Positions 26,250 to 37,785 of a DNA stretch of 64,000 bases are shown here, piece by piece. Both the position numbers and the translations under genes were made by a program. The stretch is from contig NZ_JBGAFX010000004.1 in the NCBI RefSeq assembly GCF_044227025.1, positions 1 to 64,000 of the forward strand, in the 5' to 3' direction. The notes under the pieces were generated by a model. The model was not told where the DNA came from and ran no database searches. It was given only the letters and a program-made list of their open reading frames with translations. Source of the stretch: Dokdonella_A sp044227025. GTDB lineage: Bacteria; Pseudomonadota; Gammaproteobacteria; Xanthomonadales; Rhodanobacteraceae. Positions within the stretch are counted from its first letter, which is position 1. The number at the start of each line of letters is the position of its first letter.

Positions 26250-27358
26250 TCAAGTCATTCACGCGCATCCTGCGAGGCATGTCGGCAAGCACGCCCACGG
26301 CCGAGGAACTCGTCACGGAGCTCTACCGGGGGCTTCTCGAGCGCGAGCCCGATGCAGGCGGCCTGCGCGGCAACGTGGCCGCGATGCGTGCTGGCGCGCC
26401 GCTGGCGGAGATCGCGAAGGGAGTCGCCAGTTCCGACGAATTCGTCAAGAAGAGCGGATTGCTGCGCGTTCCGCCATCGCAGTTGCCTGACCTCAGTGCC
26501 GAGTTTCCCGCACGCTACCAGCGCCTCGAAGACGGCACGTGCGTGCTCGCCCTGGAAGACGACGACGGCTTCGACTGGATCGAAGGCCAGATCGGCGAGC
26601 ACCGGTACTACGACAGTTTCGGCGTATGGTCGCCGACGATCGATCTTGACAAGCAGGTCATCGCGTCGACTGTCGCCGGCCTCGGTGCGCGGAATTGCCT
26701 CGAAATCGGCTGCTTCACCGGCACGGTGCTGTCCCTGCTGCACGAGCGCGGCATCGACGTTACCGGAATCGACCTCAGCCACCTGGCATTCGTGCTCGCG
26801 TATCCGTCGATCCGCAGCCGGATTCGCTTCGGCGACCTGTTGTCACTGGACCTCAAAGGCCCGTTCGACGTCGTCCTCGCAATGGATATTCTCGAGCATC
26901 TCAATCCCACCCGGCTCGATCGCTATCTGGAAAGAATCGTCAGCCTGCTCGACCAGGAGGGATACCTGCTGCTCAACTCGCCGATGTTCGGCACCGACGA
27001 CGTGTTCGGCGAAGTCGCTCCGCCGCATCTCCCGCAATGGAGGAGCGCTGGGCCATCGGTCTACTGGCGACACCTGCATTGCGACGCGCTCGGCTGGCCG
27101 CTGCACGGCCACCTGATCTGGGCCAGCCCCTCCTGGTGGGAAAACCGGCTCGAAGCCAACGGATTGGTCCGCGACCGCGAGGTCGAACGCCGCATGCACG
27201 CCGTCCTGGGCGGCTTCTTCGCCGGCTATGCACCCGCGCGCAAGAGCTTTTTCGTGTTGCGCCGCGCGGATGCGCGAACGCCGCCGGGAACACGCGCCGA
27301 TGCGGTCGTGCGCGAACTCGCCAGCCTGCTTTCGCCGTATCCTGAATTCGCCGCCTAG
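26246..27358 (+). CDS. DUF4214-like/class I SAM-dependent methyltransferase
   Basis: Residues about 15-70 (TAEELVTELYRGLLEREPDA and IAKGVASSDEFVKKSGLL) match a DUF4214-type helical domain often found on glycan-modifying enzymes. The central part has the SAM-binding motif CLEIGCFTGTVLSLLHERGI, motif IDLSHLAFVLAYPSI and DVVLAMDILEHLNP. The C-terminal part has DRYLERIVSLLDQEGYLLLN. It is a class I methyltransferase of unknown substrate. It is translationally coupled to pdxA and sits between pdxA and rsmA, where most relatives have no gene, so it seems an addition to this operon, possibly an envelope polysaccharide modifier. Confidence 0.85.
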   Translation: MIKSFTRILRGMSASTPTAEELVTELYRGLLEREPDAGGLRGNVAAMRAGAPLAEIAKGVASSDEFVKKSGLLRVPPSQLPDLSAEFPARYQRLEDGTCVLALEDDDGFDWIEGQIGEHRYYDSFGVWSPTIDLDKQVIASTVAGLGARNCLEIGCFTGTVLSLLHERGIDVTGIDLSHLAFVLAYPSIRSRIRFGDLLSLDLKGPFDVVLAMDILEHLNPTRLDRYLERIVSLLDQEGYLLLNSPMFGTDDVFGEVAPPHLPQWRSAGPSVYWRHLHCDALGWPLHGHLIWASPSWWENRLEANGLVRDREVERRMHAVLGGFFAGYAPARKSFFVLRRADARTPPGTRADAVVRELASLLSPYPEFAA

Positions 27359-27427
27359 CAGCCACAGCCGGGCACGCTCGACTTCGACGCGGGTTTGGTC
27401 GCCGGCGCGATCCGCTACGATGCGCGC

Positions 27428-28228
27428 ATGAATGATCGCCACGTACACAAGAAACGCTTCGGCCAGCACTTCCTGCACGACGCGAACGTGCTCGCACGCA
27501 TCGTGCAGGCGGTTGCGCCGAAACCGGGCGAGCGCGTCGTCGAGATCGGACCCGGCGACGGCGCGCTGACCCTGCCGCTGCTGCGTGCGCTCGGCCGGCT
27601 CACCGTGATCGAGCTCGACCGCGACCTGATTCCGCGCCTGCACGCGGCCGCGCAAGGCGTCGGCGAGCTGGAGATCGTAAACGCCGACGTGTTGTCGGTC
27701 GACCTGCGCCGGCTTGCCGACGGCGCGCCGCTGCGCGTGGTCGGCAACCTGCCATACAACATCTCCTCGCCGATCCTGTTCCACTGCATCGAACAGCTCG
27801 ATGCGATCCACGACATGCACTTCATGCTGCAGAAGGAGGTCGTCGAGCGCATGGCGGCGGCGCCGGGCAGCAAGGTCTATGGACGCCTGTCGGTCATGCT
27901 GCAGCTCGCCTGCCGGGTGGAACCACTGATCGAAGTGCCGCCGGCGGCGTTCCGTCCGCCGCCGAAGGTGGACTCGGCGGTCGTGCGCCTGCTCCCGCGC
28001 GCACCGCACGAGCGCCATGACGCGAACCCGGCGATGGTCGAACGCGTCGTGAAGGCCGCTTTCGGCCAGCGCCGCAAGACGCTCTCCAACGCCCTGTACG
28101 GCCTGCTCACACCTGAACAGATCTCCCGCGCCGGCGTCGATCCGCGGGCCCGGGCCGAACAGCTTGCCCCGGCCGCATTCGTCGAGCTTGCCCGTATCGC
28201 CGGCCTCCCCGACAATCCGACCCCATGA
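27428..28228 (+). CDS. rsmA: 16S rRNA (adenine1518/1519-N6)-dimethyltransferase RsmA
   Basis: RsmA (KsgA) dimethylates two adjacent adenines in helix 45 of 16S rRNA and checks small-subunit maturation. KRFGQHFLHD at residues 8-17, SAM motif VEIGPGDGALTLPLL, NLPYNISSPILFH (catalytic NLPY) and FRPPPKVDSAVVRL are all typical. The ATG at 27428 is chosen over an upstream in-frame start because it gives the standard N-terminus. Length is 266. Its stop overlaps the apaG start by ATGA. Confidence 0.97.
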   Translation: MNDRHVHKKRFGQHFLHDANVLARIVQAVAPKPGERVVEIGPGDGALTLPLLRALGRLTVIELDRDLIPRLHAAAQGVGELEIVNADVLSVDLRRLADGAPLRVVGNLPYNISSPILFHCIEQLDAIHDMHFMLQKEVVERMAAAPGSKVYGRLSVMLQLACRVEPLIEVPPAAFRPPPKVDSAVVRLLPRAPHERHDANPAMVERVVKAAFGQRRKTLSNALYGLLTPEQISRAGVDPRARAEQLAPAAFVELARIAGLPDNPTP

Positions 28229-28608
28229 GCGGCAGAAAGCCTTACGACATCACGATTTCGGTCAATACCCGCTTCCTCGACGACCAGTCGGCGCCCGGGG
28301 ACAACCGCTACGCGTTCGCCTACACGATCACGATCGTCAACGAGGGCTCGGTCGGCGCGCGCCTGCTGTCACGCCACTGGGTCATCACCGACGGCAATGG
28401 CAAGGTGCACGAGGTACGCGGCGACGGCGTGGTCGGCGAACAACCGTGGGTGCGTCCAGGCGACGACTACGAATACACCTCTGGCGCCGTGCTCGAGACC
28501 GCACTCGGCACAATGCACGGCAGCTACCAGATGATCGCCGACGACGGCACCCACTTCGATGCGCTGATCCCCGCGTTCGTGCTGTCGATCCCGCGGACCC
28601 TGCACTGA
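28225..28608 (+). CDS. apaG: Co2+/Mg2+ efflux-associated protein ApaG
   Basis: The 127-residue protein has the fibronectin-like ApaG fold: YDITISVNTRFLDDQSAPGD, YAFAYTITIVNEGSVGARLL, SRHWVITDGNGKVHEVRGDG and VVGEQPWVRPGDDYEYTSGA, ending in FDALIPAFVLSIPRTLH. Its role is still unclear; it is usually next to rsmA and apaH, as here. It overlaps both neighbours. Confidence 0.97.
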   Translation: MSGRKPYDITISVNTRFLDDQSAPGDNRYAFAYTITIVNEGSVGARLLSRHWVITDGNGKVHEVRGDGVVGEQPWVRPGDDYEYTSGAVLETALGTMHGSYQMIADDGTHFDALIPAFVLSIPRTLH

Positions 28609-29456
28609 TGGCGGTCTGGGCCATCGGTGATCTGCAAGGTTGCCACGACGAACTGACTCGCCTCATCGACAAGCTGCGCCTGGATCCGGCGAACGACACG
28701 CTGTGGTTCTGCGGCGACCTCGTCAACCGCGGCGGCCAGTCGCTCGCGGTGCTGCGCACGGTGAAGGCGTTCGGCGAGCGCGCGATCGTCTCGCTCGGCA
28801 ACCATGATCTCTCGCTGCTGGCGATCGCCGAGCGCAAGCGCGAAGACCAGGCGCGCGTGAACCCGGAACTGCGCGAGATCCTGTTCGCGCCGGACCGCGA
28901 CGAACTGCTCGGCTGGCTGCGCCAGCAGAAATTGCTGCACGTCGACCGCACGCTTGGCTGCGCCATGGTGCATGCCGGGCTGTTTCCGCGCTGGACCATC
29001 GCACAGGCGGAAGAACTCGCGCGGGAGATCGAGGACAAGCTTCGCGGCGAAGGCTACCGTCGCCTCATGAAGCAGCTGTTCGGCAACAAGCCGGACCTGT
29101 GGACGCCGAAGCTGCGCGGCATCGACCGCTGGCGCGCCGGCATCAACGTGTTCACGCGCATGCGCTACTGCGATGTGCGCGGTCGCATCGGTTTCGCCGA
29201 CAAGGGCGCACCGGGCACGCAGCGCCCCGGCCTGTATCCATGGTTCGAAGTACCGGGCCAGGTCAAGCGCGACCTCAGGATCGTCTGCGGCCACTGGTCC
29301 ACGCTCGGCCGCTTCGCCGGCCTCGGCGTGCACGCGATCGACACTGGTTGCGTCTGGGGCGGCTGGCTGACCGCTCTGCGTCTCGACACCGAGGAACCCG
29401 AGTACGTCACGATCAAGTCCGATCGCAAGCCGGCACCGGGCAAGGAAATGGATTGA
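28608..29456 (+). CDS. apaH: Bis(5'-nucleosyl)-tetraphosphatase ApaH
   Basis: ApaH cleaves Ap4A and related dinucleotides to nucleoside diphosphates and also acts on NpnN-capped RNA. The 282-residue calcineurin-like phosphoesterase has WAIGDLQGCHDELTRLIDKL, FCGDLVNRGGQSL, SLGNHDLSLLAIAERKR and VHAGLFPRW, which supply the metal ligands. The start overlaps the apaG stop by one base. Confidence 0.97.
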   Translation: MAVWAIGDLQGCHDELTRLIDKLRLDPANDTLWFCGDLVNRGGQSLAVLRTVKAFGERAIVSLGNHDLSLLAIAERKREDQARVNPELREILFAPDRDELLGWLRQQKLLHVDRTLGCAMVHAGLFPRWTIAQAEELAREIEDKLRGEGYRRLMKQLFGNKPDLWTPKLRGIDRWRAGINVFTRMRYCDVRGRIGFADKGAPGTQRPGLYPWFEVPGQVKRDLRIVCGHWSTLGRFAGLGVHAIDTGCVWGGWLTALRLDTEEPEYVTIKSDRKPAPGKEMD

Positions 29457-29466
29457 GTCCCGCGCG

Positions 29467-29760
29467 ATGCCTGCCGCCAGACCCGTCCGCCTCGCCGAAA
29501 GACAGTTCGAACGCATCGCGCGCGCATTGGCGGAACCGCGTCGCTACCAGATCCTCAAGCAGCTCGGTGCGTCGGAGCAACCTATGCAATGCAGCTGCCT
29601 GTTGCAGAAGCATCCAGTGAGTGCGGCGACGTTCTCGCACCACCTCAAGGAACTCGAGACTGCCGGACTGATCCGCATCACGCGCGACGGCAAGTTCGCA
29701 AACCTTACCCTGCAGCGTGACGTCCTGCGCGCCTACCTGGACCAGCTGGAAAAAATCTGA
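29467..29760 (+). CDS. ArsR-family helix-turn-helix regulator
   Basis: This 97-residue protein has a winged HTH: FERIARALAEPRRYQILKQL, then SCLLQKHPVSAATFSHHLKE with the recognition helix, and GLIRITRDGKFANLTLQRDV for the wing. Cysteines in MQCSCLLQ are near the start of the HTH, but no ArsR-type CxC metal site is clear. A palindromic site lies between its stop and the SDR gene. It probably represses that gene, since the site overlaps where the SDR promoter should be. Confidence 0.88.
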   Translation: MPAARPVRLAERQFERIARALAEPRRYQILKQLGASEQPMQCSCLLQKHPVSAATFSHHLKELETAGLIRITRDGKFANLTLQRDVLRAYLDQLEKI

Positions 29761-29797
29761 ATCCTCCCCTTGAAGCCGGCGAGGCCGTCCGCACGTC

Positions 29798-29831
29798 GTT
29801 TGACGATTAGACGTTCATCTAATCATCAAAC
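29798..29831. promoter_or_regulatory. Palindromic operator between ArsR gene and SDR gene
   Basis: GTTTGACGATTAGA (29798-29811) and TCTAATCATCAAAC (29818-29831) are inverted repeats matching at 13 of 14 positions, with a 6-base centre. The segment is much more AT-rich than its surroundings. Its position, directly downstream of an ArsR gene and 17 bases before the SDR start, fits an operator for that regulator. Confidence 0.75.
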
Positions 29832-29848
29832 AACAGGACATGACCCCA

Positions 29849-30598
29849 ATGAGCAAGCTGAAAGGAAAGGTGGCCGTCGTCACGGGCGCCTCGAAGGGTA
29901 TCGGTGCCGCGATCGCGAAGAGCCTGGCCGCCGAAGGCGCCGCGGTGGTGGTGAACTACGCATCCAGCAAGCCGGACGCCGAGCGCGTCGTCGCCGCGAT
30001 CCAGGCGGCAGGCGGCAAGGCCATCGCGATCCAGGCCGACGTCGCGCGCAGCACCGACGTGCAACGATTGTTCGCCGAGACGAAGCAGGCTTATGGCCGG
30101 CTCGACATCCTCGTCAACAACGCCGGCGTCTACCGCTTCGCGCCGCTCGAGGACGCCAATGAAGAGGAATTCAACCGCCAGTTCGGCACCAATGTGCTGG
30201 GCACGATCCTCGCCGCGCGCGAGGCAGTCGCGCTGTTCGATGGACAGGGTGGCACCATCATCAACGTCGGCTCGGTCGCCAGCACCTCGGCGCCGGCGCA
30301 CAGCGTGATCTACTCGGCGACCAAGGGCGCTGTCGACGTCGTCACGCGCGTGCTTGCCCACGAACTCGCTGGACGCAACATCCGCGTGAATTCAATCAAT
30401 CCCGGCGGCGTCGAAACCGAGGGCACGCACGCAGCGGGCATCATCGGTAGCGACTTCGAGAAGCAGATCGTCGCGCAGACGCCGCTGGGGCGACTCGGCC
30501 AGCCCGCGGACATCGCGTCGATCGCGGTATTCCTCGCTTCGGCCGACTCCGGCTGGATGACCGGCGAATCGCTGCTGGTGTCCGGCGGCATGCGCTGA
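29849..30598 (+). CDS. SDR-family oxidoreductase (3-oxoacyl-ACP reductase-like)
   Basis: This 249-residue enzyme has the classical SDR pattern: NADP-binding VVTGASKGIGAAIAKSLAAE, LVNNAGVYRF, INVGSVASTSAPAHSVIYSA with catalytic Ser and YSATK, and the GLPRGG-type end SGWMTGESLLVSGGM. The substrate is not predictable. The start at 29849 is used because AGGA lies ten bases before it; the ATG at 29840 sits on top of that site. A palindromic operator precedes it, so expression is probably controlled by the ArsR-type protein encoded just upstream. Confidence 0.92.
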   Translation: MSKLKGKVAVVTGASKGIGAAIAKSLAAEGAAVVVNYASSKPDAERVVAAIQAAGGKAIAIQADVARSTDVQRLFAETKQAYGRLDILVNNAGVYRFAPLEDANEEEFNRQFGTNVLGTILAAREAVALFDGQGGTIINVGSVASTSAPAHSVIYSATKGAVDVVTRVLAHELAGRNIRVNSINPGGVETEGTHAAGIIGSDFEKQIVAQTPLGRLGQPADIASIAVFLASADSGWMTGESLLVSGGMR

Positions 30599-30604
30599 AC
30601 GGTC

Positions 30605-30632
30605 GCGGGCTTCCGCGTGTCGGGAAGCCCGC
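30605..30632. terminator. Strong hairpin after SDR gene
   Basis: GCGGGCTTCC (30605-30614), an 8-base loop and GGAAGCCCGC (30623-30632) form a perfect 10-bp stem seven bases after the SDR stop. There is no T-run, so it is a candidate terminator or mRNA-stabilising end rather than a proven intrinsic terminator. Confidence 0.5.
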
Positions 30633-30689
30633 TATCGAGACTCCGATCGCGGATACTCTCAGCCCGCCAAACTCGCAATCGGTCTTCGC

Positions 30690-31577
30690 ATGCGCGCGAT
30701 CAGGCACGTCGTGATCGGCATCGCCATCACCAGCCTCCTGCTGGCAAGCGCTGGCTGGTTCGTCGTCGTTCTGCTGTGTCGCCCGCAAACGCATGCGATC
30801 GCAGCCGCGCCGCCCGACCTCCGGTCTGAAGACGTCGTATTCACAACCGCTGATGGCGTTGCGGTCCGTGGCTGGCTCATGCGCGGCACCCCTGGCTGCG
30901 GTTCGGTCGCACTGCTGCATGGCGTACACGCGGATCGAACCGCCATGGTCGACCGCGCACGCTGGTTGTCGCAAGCGGGCTACACGGTGCTGCTGTTCGA
31001 CTTCCGGGCGCATGGCGAAAGCGATGGTGATGCGATCACGTTCGGCCTGCGCGAAAGCATGGACGCCCGCGCTGCGATCGCGCTGCTGCGGTCGCGCGCT
31101 CCGGGCGAGCGCATCGGCGCGATCGGAACGTCGATGGGTGGCGCTGCGGCGATCCTGGCGCGCCCGCGGCTCCTCATCGACGCGCTCCAGCTCGAACAGG
31201 TGTATCCGACGATCGATGCCGCGCTCGAGGCGCGCCTTCGCGCCTACCTCGGCTGGCCAGGTAGCTGGCTCGCGCCGCTGCTCCGTGTCGAAGCGGAATG
31301 GCGACTCGGCATCGACGCCGACCAACTCCGCCCTATAGACCACATCTCCGATGTCGGCACCCCCGTCTCGATCTTCGCAGGCGAGGTCGATACGCGCACT
31401 CCACTCAAGCAATCGCAGGCGCTGTTCGCAGCGGCGCATGAACCAAAACAGTTTTGGAGTGTGCCTGGCGCGGGCCATGTCGACCTTGCCGCGTTCGCCG
31501 GCAACGACTATCGAATGCGTACGCTCGCGTTCCTGAGCGCGCATCTTCGCGACAGCCCGTCCTGCCGTTCGCGTTGA
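30690..31577 (+). CDS. Membrane-anchored alpha/beta hydrolase
   Basis: The N-terminal segment VVIGIAITSLLLASAGWFVV is a membrane anchor. The rest is an alpha/beta hydrolase: VALLHGVHADRTAMVDRARW, LLFDFRAHGESDGD, nucleophile elbow IGTSMGGAAA (GTSMGG), PVSIFAGEVDTRTPLKQ with the Asp, and VPGAGHVDLAAF with the His. All three catalytic positions are present. Substrate is unknown. It is followed by folA on the opposite strand, with stops only 3 bases apart. Confidence 0.88.
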   Translation: MRAIRHVVIGIAITSLLLASAGWFVVVLLCRPQTHAIAAAPPDLRSEDVVFTTADGVAVRGWLMRGTPGCGSVALLHGVHADRTAMVDRARWLSQAGYTVLLFDFRAHGESDGDAITFGLRESMDARAAIALLRSRAPGERIGAIGTSMGGAAAILARPRLLIDALQLEQVYPTIDAALEARLRAYLGWPGSWLAPLLRVEAEWRLGIDADQLRPIDHISDVGTPVSIFAGEVDTRTPLKQSQALFAAAHEPKQFWSVPGAGHVDLAAFAGNDYRMRTLAFLSAHLRDSPSCRSR

Positions 31578-31580
31578 CGA

Positions 31581-32078
31581 TCAGCGAAGCGCGGCGCGCT
31601 CGTAGTCGACGAAATCCATCGCGAACGCATGCTTCGCATCCGCCGCACGGTGCTCGCGCGACGTTTCCGTCCAGTCGCGCGGATCGAGTTGCGGAAAATG
31701 CGCGTCGGCGTTCGGAGTGGCAGCATCGATCCAGGTCAGATGCAGATGTGTCGCGCGCGGCAACGCCAGCGCATAGACTTCGCCGCCGCCGATTACGGCG
31801 AGCTCGTCGGCACCCAGCGCAGCATCGATCGCTGCATCGAGCGAATGAACGACACGCTGGCCGACGAACGGCGCGGTGCCCGCGCGCGTGAGCACGAGGT
31901 TGGTGCGGCCCGGCAATTCGCGGCCGATCGCCTGCGCGGTCTTGCGGCCCATCAACACCGGCTTGCCCAGTGTGAGCGCCTTGAACCGTTTCAGATCGTC
32001 CGGCAGATGCCATGGCATCGCGCCATCGCGACCAATGGCGTGATTGTGATCGAGCGCGGCAACCAGGGAAATCCTCAT
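31581..32078 (-). CDS. folA: Dihydrofolate reductase FolA
   Basis: This 165-residue enzyme reduces dihydrofolate to tetrahydrofolate with NADPH. The start MRISLVAALDHNHAIGRDGA and MPWHLPDDLKRFKALTLGKP, then VLMGRKTAQAIGRELPGR, IGGGEVYALALPRA and HFPQLDPRDWTE are typical. The ATG at 32078 is chosen because it gives the canonical start; the frame upstream is unrelated. It works with ThyA, encoded 203 bp upstream on the same strand, which makes dihydrofolate. Confidence 0.97.
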   Translation of the reverse strand: MRISLVAALDHNHAIGRDGAMPWHLPDDLKRFKALTLGKPVLMGRKTAQAIGRELPGRTNLVLTRAGTAPFVGQRVVHSLDAAIDAALGADELAVIGGGEVYALALPRATHLHLTWIDAATPNADAHFPQLDPRDWTETSREHRAADAKHAFAMDFVDYERAALR

Positions 32079-32281
32079 CCGCCTATTCTGACGCGCGCGA
32101 TGGCAGTTGTCAGCGGAACGCGGTGACTTCCGGCATTGCGCGCCGAATCCGACGGCACCGAAACGGAGCATCTCCGGCTCATGGACAGGCAGGCGTGGCG
32201 GCAACGCGCTGCGACATTTCCGCATGACGGGCCACTATGCGGGCGCGGCGGCGTACTTCCGCTGCACGCGCGACTGCGGAG

Positions 32282-33076
32282 CTACACCGCGACCGGTGCC
32301 CTGATCGCCGGGTGCGGCGCATAGTCGACGATCGCGACATCCTCGTAGCGGAAATCGAACAGCGAACGCACGTCGGGATTGAGCACGAGCCTTGGCAGCG
32401 CCTTCGGCTCGCGCGAAAGCTGCTCGCGCGCCTGGTCGAAATGGTTGCAGTACAAATGTGCGTCGCCCAGCGTGTGCACGAAATCGCCCGGCGCGAGACC
32501 ACAGACCTGCGCAACCATCTGCGTCAGCAACGCGTAGCTGGCGATGTTGAACGGCACGCCGAGGAAGATGTCGCCCGAGCGCTGGTACAACTGGCACGAC
32601 AGCTTTCCATCGGCGACATAGAACTGGAACATCGTGTGGCACGGCTGCAGCGCCATCTTCGGCAGGTCGGCGACGTTCCAGGCGCTGACGATCAGGCGCC
32701 GCGAGTCGGGATTGCGGCGGATCTCATCCACCACCCATGCGATCTGGTCGACCACGCGCCCATCCGGGCATGCCCACGAACGCCATTGCCGGCCGTATAC
32801 CGGACCCAGCTCACCATCCGCATCGGCCCACTCGTCCCAGATCGAGACGCCGTTGTCCTTCAGGTAACGCACGTTCGTCTCGCCACGCAGAAACCAGATC
32901 AGCTCGTGCACGATCGACTTCAGGTGCAGCTTCTTGGTCGTGACGAGCGGAAAACCCTGCGCAAGATCGAAGCGCATCTGCCAGCCGAACACGCTGCGCG
33001 TGCCGGTGCCGGTGCGGTCGGCCTTCTCGCTGCCGTGTTCGAGCACGTGGCGCAGCAGGTCGAGGTACGCGCGCAT
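32282..33076 (-). CDS. thyA: Thymidylate synthase ThyA
   Basis: ThyA methylates dUMP to dTMP using methylene-tetrahydrofolate, producing dihydrofolate. The 264-residue product, the same length as the E. coli enzyme, starts MRAYLDLLRHVLEHGSEKAD. It has TGTGTRSVFGWQMRFDL, the active-site region ALQPCHTMFQFYV (nucleophile Cys) and GDAHLYCNHFDQ. The ATG overlaps the lgt stop by four bases, so the two genes are coupled. Confidence 0.98.
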   Translation of the reverse strand: MRAYLDLLRHVLEHGSEKADRTGTGTRSVFGWQMRFDLAQGFPLVTTKKLHLKSIVHELIWFLRGETNVRYLKDNGVSIWDEWADADGELGPVYGRQWRSWACPDGRVVDQIAWVVDEIRRNPDSRRLIVSAWNVADLPKMALQPCHTMFQFYVADGKLSCQLYQRSGDIFLGVPFNIASYALLTQMVAQVCGLAPGDFVHTLGDAHLYCNHFDQAREQLSREPKALPRLVLNPDVRSLFDFRYEDVAIVDYAPHPAIRAPVAV

Positions 33077-33978
33077 CAGGCGGCCTTTCTCTCGGGAACG
33101 GGCTGCGACATGCTCGCGGCCGGCGGCGGCACGAGCGTCGGTGCGAAGCGCGACCGCCACAACAGGAACAGACCAACCGCGATCAACGGCAGCGACAGGA
33201 TCTGCCCCATCGTGAGCCAGTCGAATGCGAGGAATCCGAGCTGCACATCCGGCTCGCGCACGAACTCGACGCAGAAACGGAAGCATCCATACAGCAATGC
33301 GAACAGGCCCGACACCGCATAGCGCGGCCGCGGCTTGCGCGAATACAGCCACAGCACCGTGAACAGCACGATGCCCTCAAGGGTGAACTCGTACAACTGG
33401 GACGGGTGCCGTGCCTCGTTGTTCAACGCGCCGGCGAGATAGATCGCATGCAGTTCGTCTCGCGTCTTGTCGAGCGCGTCGAGTGCGCGTGGAAAGATCA
33501 TGCCCCACGGCTGGTCGGTATGCCGCCCCCACAACTCGCCGCCGATGAAGTTGCCGAGCCGCCCGAGACCGAGCCCGATCGGCACCAGCGGCGCGACGAA
33601 ATCGATCGTGTCGAAATAATTGAGCTTGCGACGACGCGTCCAGACCAGGCCTGCGACCAGCACGCCGAGCAGGCCGCCGTGGAACGACATGCCGCCTTCC
33701 CAAACGCGAATCAGGCTGAGCGGATGCGCGATCAGCTCGGCCGTGTTGTAGAACAGCATGTAGCCGATGCGGCCGCCGAGGATCACGCCGAGCATCAGGT
33801 AGAAGCACAGGTCCGAGAACTCGTCGCGCGTGACGGGCAGCCGCCCCTCGGCGCGTCGGCGCTGGCCGAGCCACCAGGCAATGCCGAAACCGAGCAGGTA
33901 CATGATGCCGTACCAGTGCACCTGCACCGGGCCGAGCGAGAACGCGATGGGGTCGATGTCGACGAAGTAGTGGGACAC
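33076..33978 (-). CDS. lgt: Prolipoprotein diacylglyceryl transferase Lgt
   Basis: Lgt transfers diacylglycerol from phosphatidylglycerol to the lipobox Cys of prolipoproteins in the inner membrane. About seven membrane segments are seen. Motifs: VHWYGIMYLLGFGIAWWLG, GMSFHGGLLGVL (essential His) and GLGRLGNFIGGELWGR. A GTG at 33978 starts the canonical SHYFVDIDPIAFSLGPVQ; an ATG at 34029 would add 17 unusual residues. Lipoproteins are encoded elsewhere in the window, including one in the island. Confidence 0.96.
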   Translation of the reverse strand: MSHYFVDIDPIAFSLGPVQVHWYGIMYLLGFGIAWWLGQRRRAEGRLPVTRDEFSDLCFYLMLGVILGGRIGYMLFYNTAELIAHPLSLIRVWEGGMSFHGGLLGVLVAGLVWTRRRKLNYFDTIDFVAPLVPIGLGLGRLGNFIGGELWGRHTDQPWGMIFPRALDALDKTRDELHAIYLAGALNNEARHPSQLYEFTLEGIVLFTVLWLYSRKPRPRYAVSGLFALLYGCFRFCVEFVREPDVQLGFLAFDWLTMGQILSLPLIAVGLFLLWRSRFAPTLVPPPAASMSQPVPERKAA

Positions 33979-34121
33979 GGGAAGGCGATCTGACGGCAGG
34001 CGCGCATTGTGCCCGGTTGGCTCCGCCAACGCATCCGCGTGGAGCGACCGATCGACGCCCGTCCGTCGCGTGGTTCCGGCCCTCGAGGGCCCGTGCTAAC
34101 CTGCGCGGAGGGGAAGCAAGA

Positions 34122-34718
34122 ATGGCCCAGACGGATCTCACCGAGCTGCTGAACCGCGCGCAGGGCGGCGACGCGTCCGCACGCGAAGCTGCCTTCGAGC
34201 AGATCTACGCTGACCTCAAGCGCATCGCCGCAGCCGAGCTGCGCCGCAACCCCGGCGCGACGCTCAATACCACCGCGCTCGTGCACGAAGCCTACGCAAA
34301 ACTCGCTGCGCACCACGCGGGAGCGCTCGCGAGTCGTGCCCACTTCTTCAGCCTCGCTGCGCGCGCGATGCGCCAGATCCTCGTCGACCAGGCACGCAGC
34401 CGGCTCGCCGACAAGCGCGGCGGGCGCGAGGCACACACCGGGCTGGACGACGCACACGAGATCGCCGATCGGCGCGCGGAAGAACTCCTGCTCGTGGACG
34501 ACGCGCTCGATCGGCTGGCCGAACACGACGAGCGCGCCGCGAAGGTCGTCGAATGGCACTTCTTCGGCGGCTTCACGTTCACCGAGATCGCCGCCGAACT
34601 CGATCTGTCCGAGCGCACCGTGCGCAGTGACTGGGCTCTCGCGCGCGCGGTCCTCGCGCGCGAACTCGGCCTCGGCGACGAATTCGCCGGTTCGAGCGCC
34701 CGATTGCGTAACACGTAG
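34122..34718 (+). CDS. ECF-type RNA polymerase sigma factor
   Basis: This 198-residue protein starts after GGAGGGGAAG. Region 2 is in YADLKRIAAAELRRN, TTALVHEAYAKL, and FFSLAARAMRQILVDQARSR. Region 4 is VVEWHFFGGFTFTEIAAELD and SERTVRSDWALARAVLAREL. The length and motifs fit the sigma factor type that is commonly paired with large Ser/Thr kinases. The kinase-TPR gene follows after 26 bp and is probably its partner. The first start (34122) is chosen on the ribosome binding site. Confidence 0.93.
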   Translation: MAQTDLTELLNRAQGGDASAREAAFEQIYADLKRIAAAELRRNPGATLNTTALVHEAYAKLAAHHAGALASRAHFFSLAARAMRQILVDQARSRLADKRGGREAHTGLDDAHEIADRRAEELLLVDDALDRLAEHDERAAKVVEWHFFGGFTFTEIAAELDLSERTVRSDWALARAVLARELGLGDEFAGSSARLRNT

Positions 34719-34744
34719 TCCAGGACTCGCCGAAGGAAGCGCAC

Positions 34745-37594
<2,850 letters not shown>

Positions 37595-37785
37595 ACCCTG
37601 CCGGGTCGCTCGCGCGTCGCACCCGTCGAGCCACGCCCCCGACGGCCGGCGGCCGCGCACGGGTGGGAGCGCCGTGATCGCAAATTGCCGCTTTTGCCGC
37701 GCGCTTGCGTAACTGCCAGCGACGGTCGCGATGCGCGCACGGAGCGCGCCCGCGTGGACCGGCCCCAAACCCGAGGAGTTTCGCC

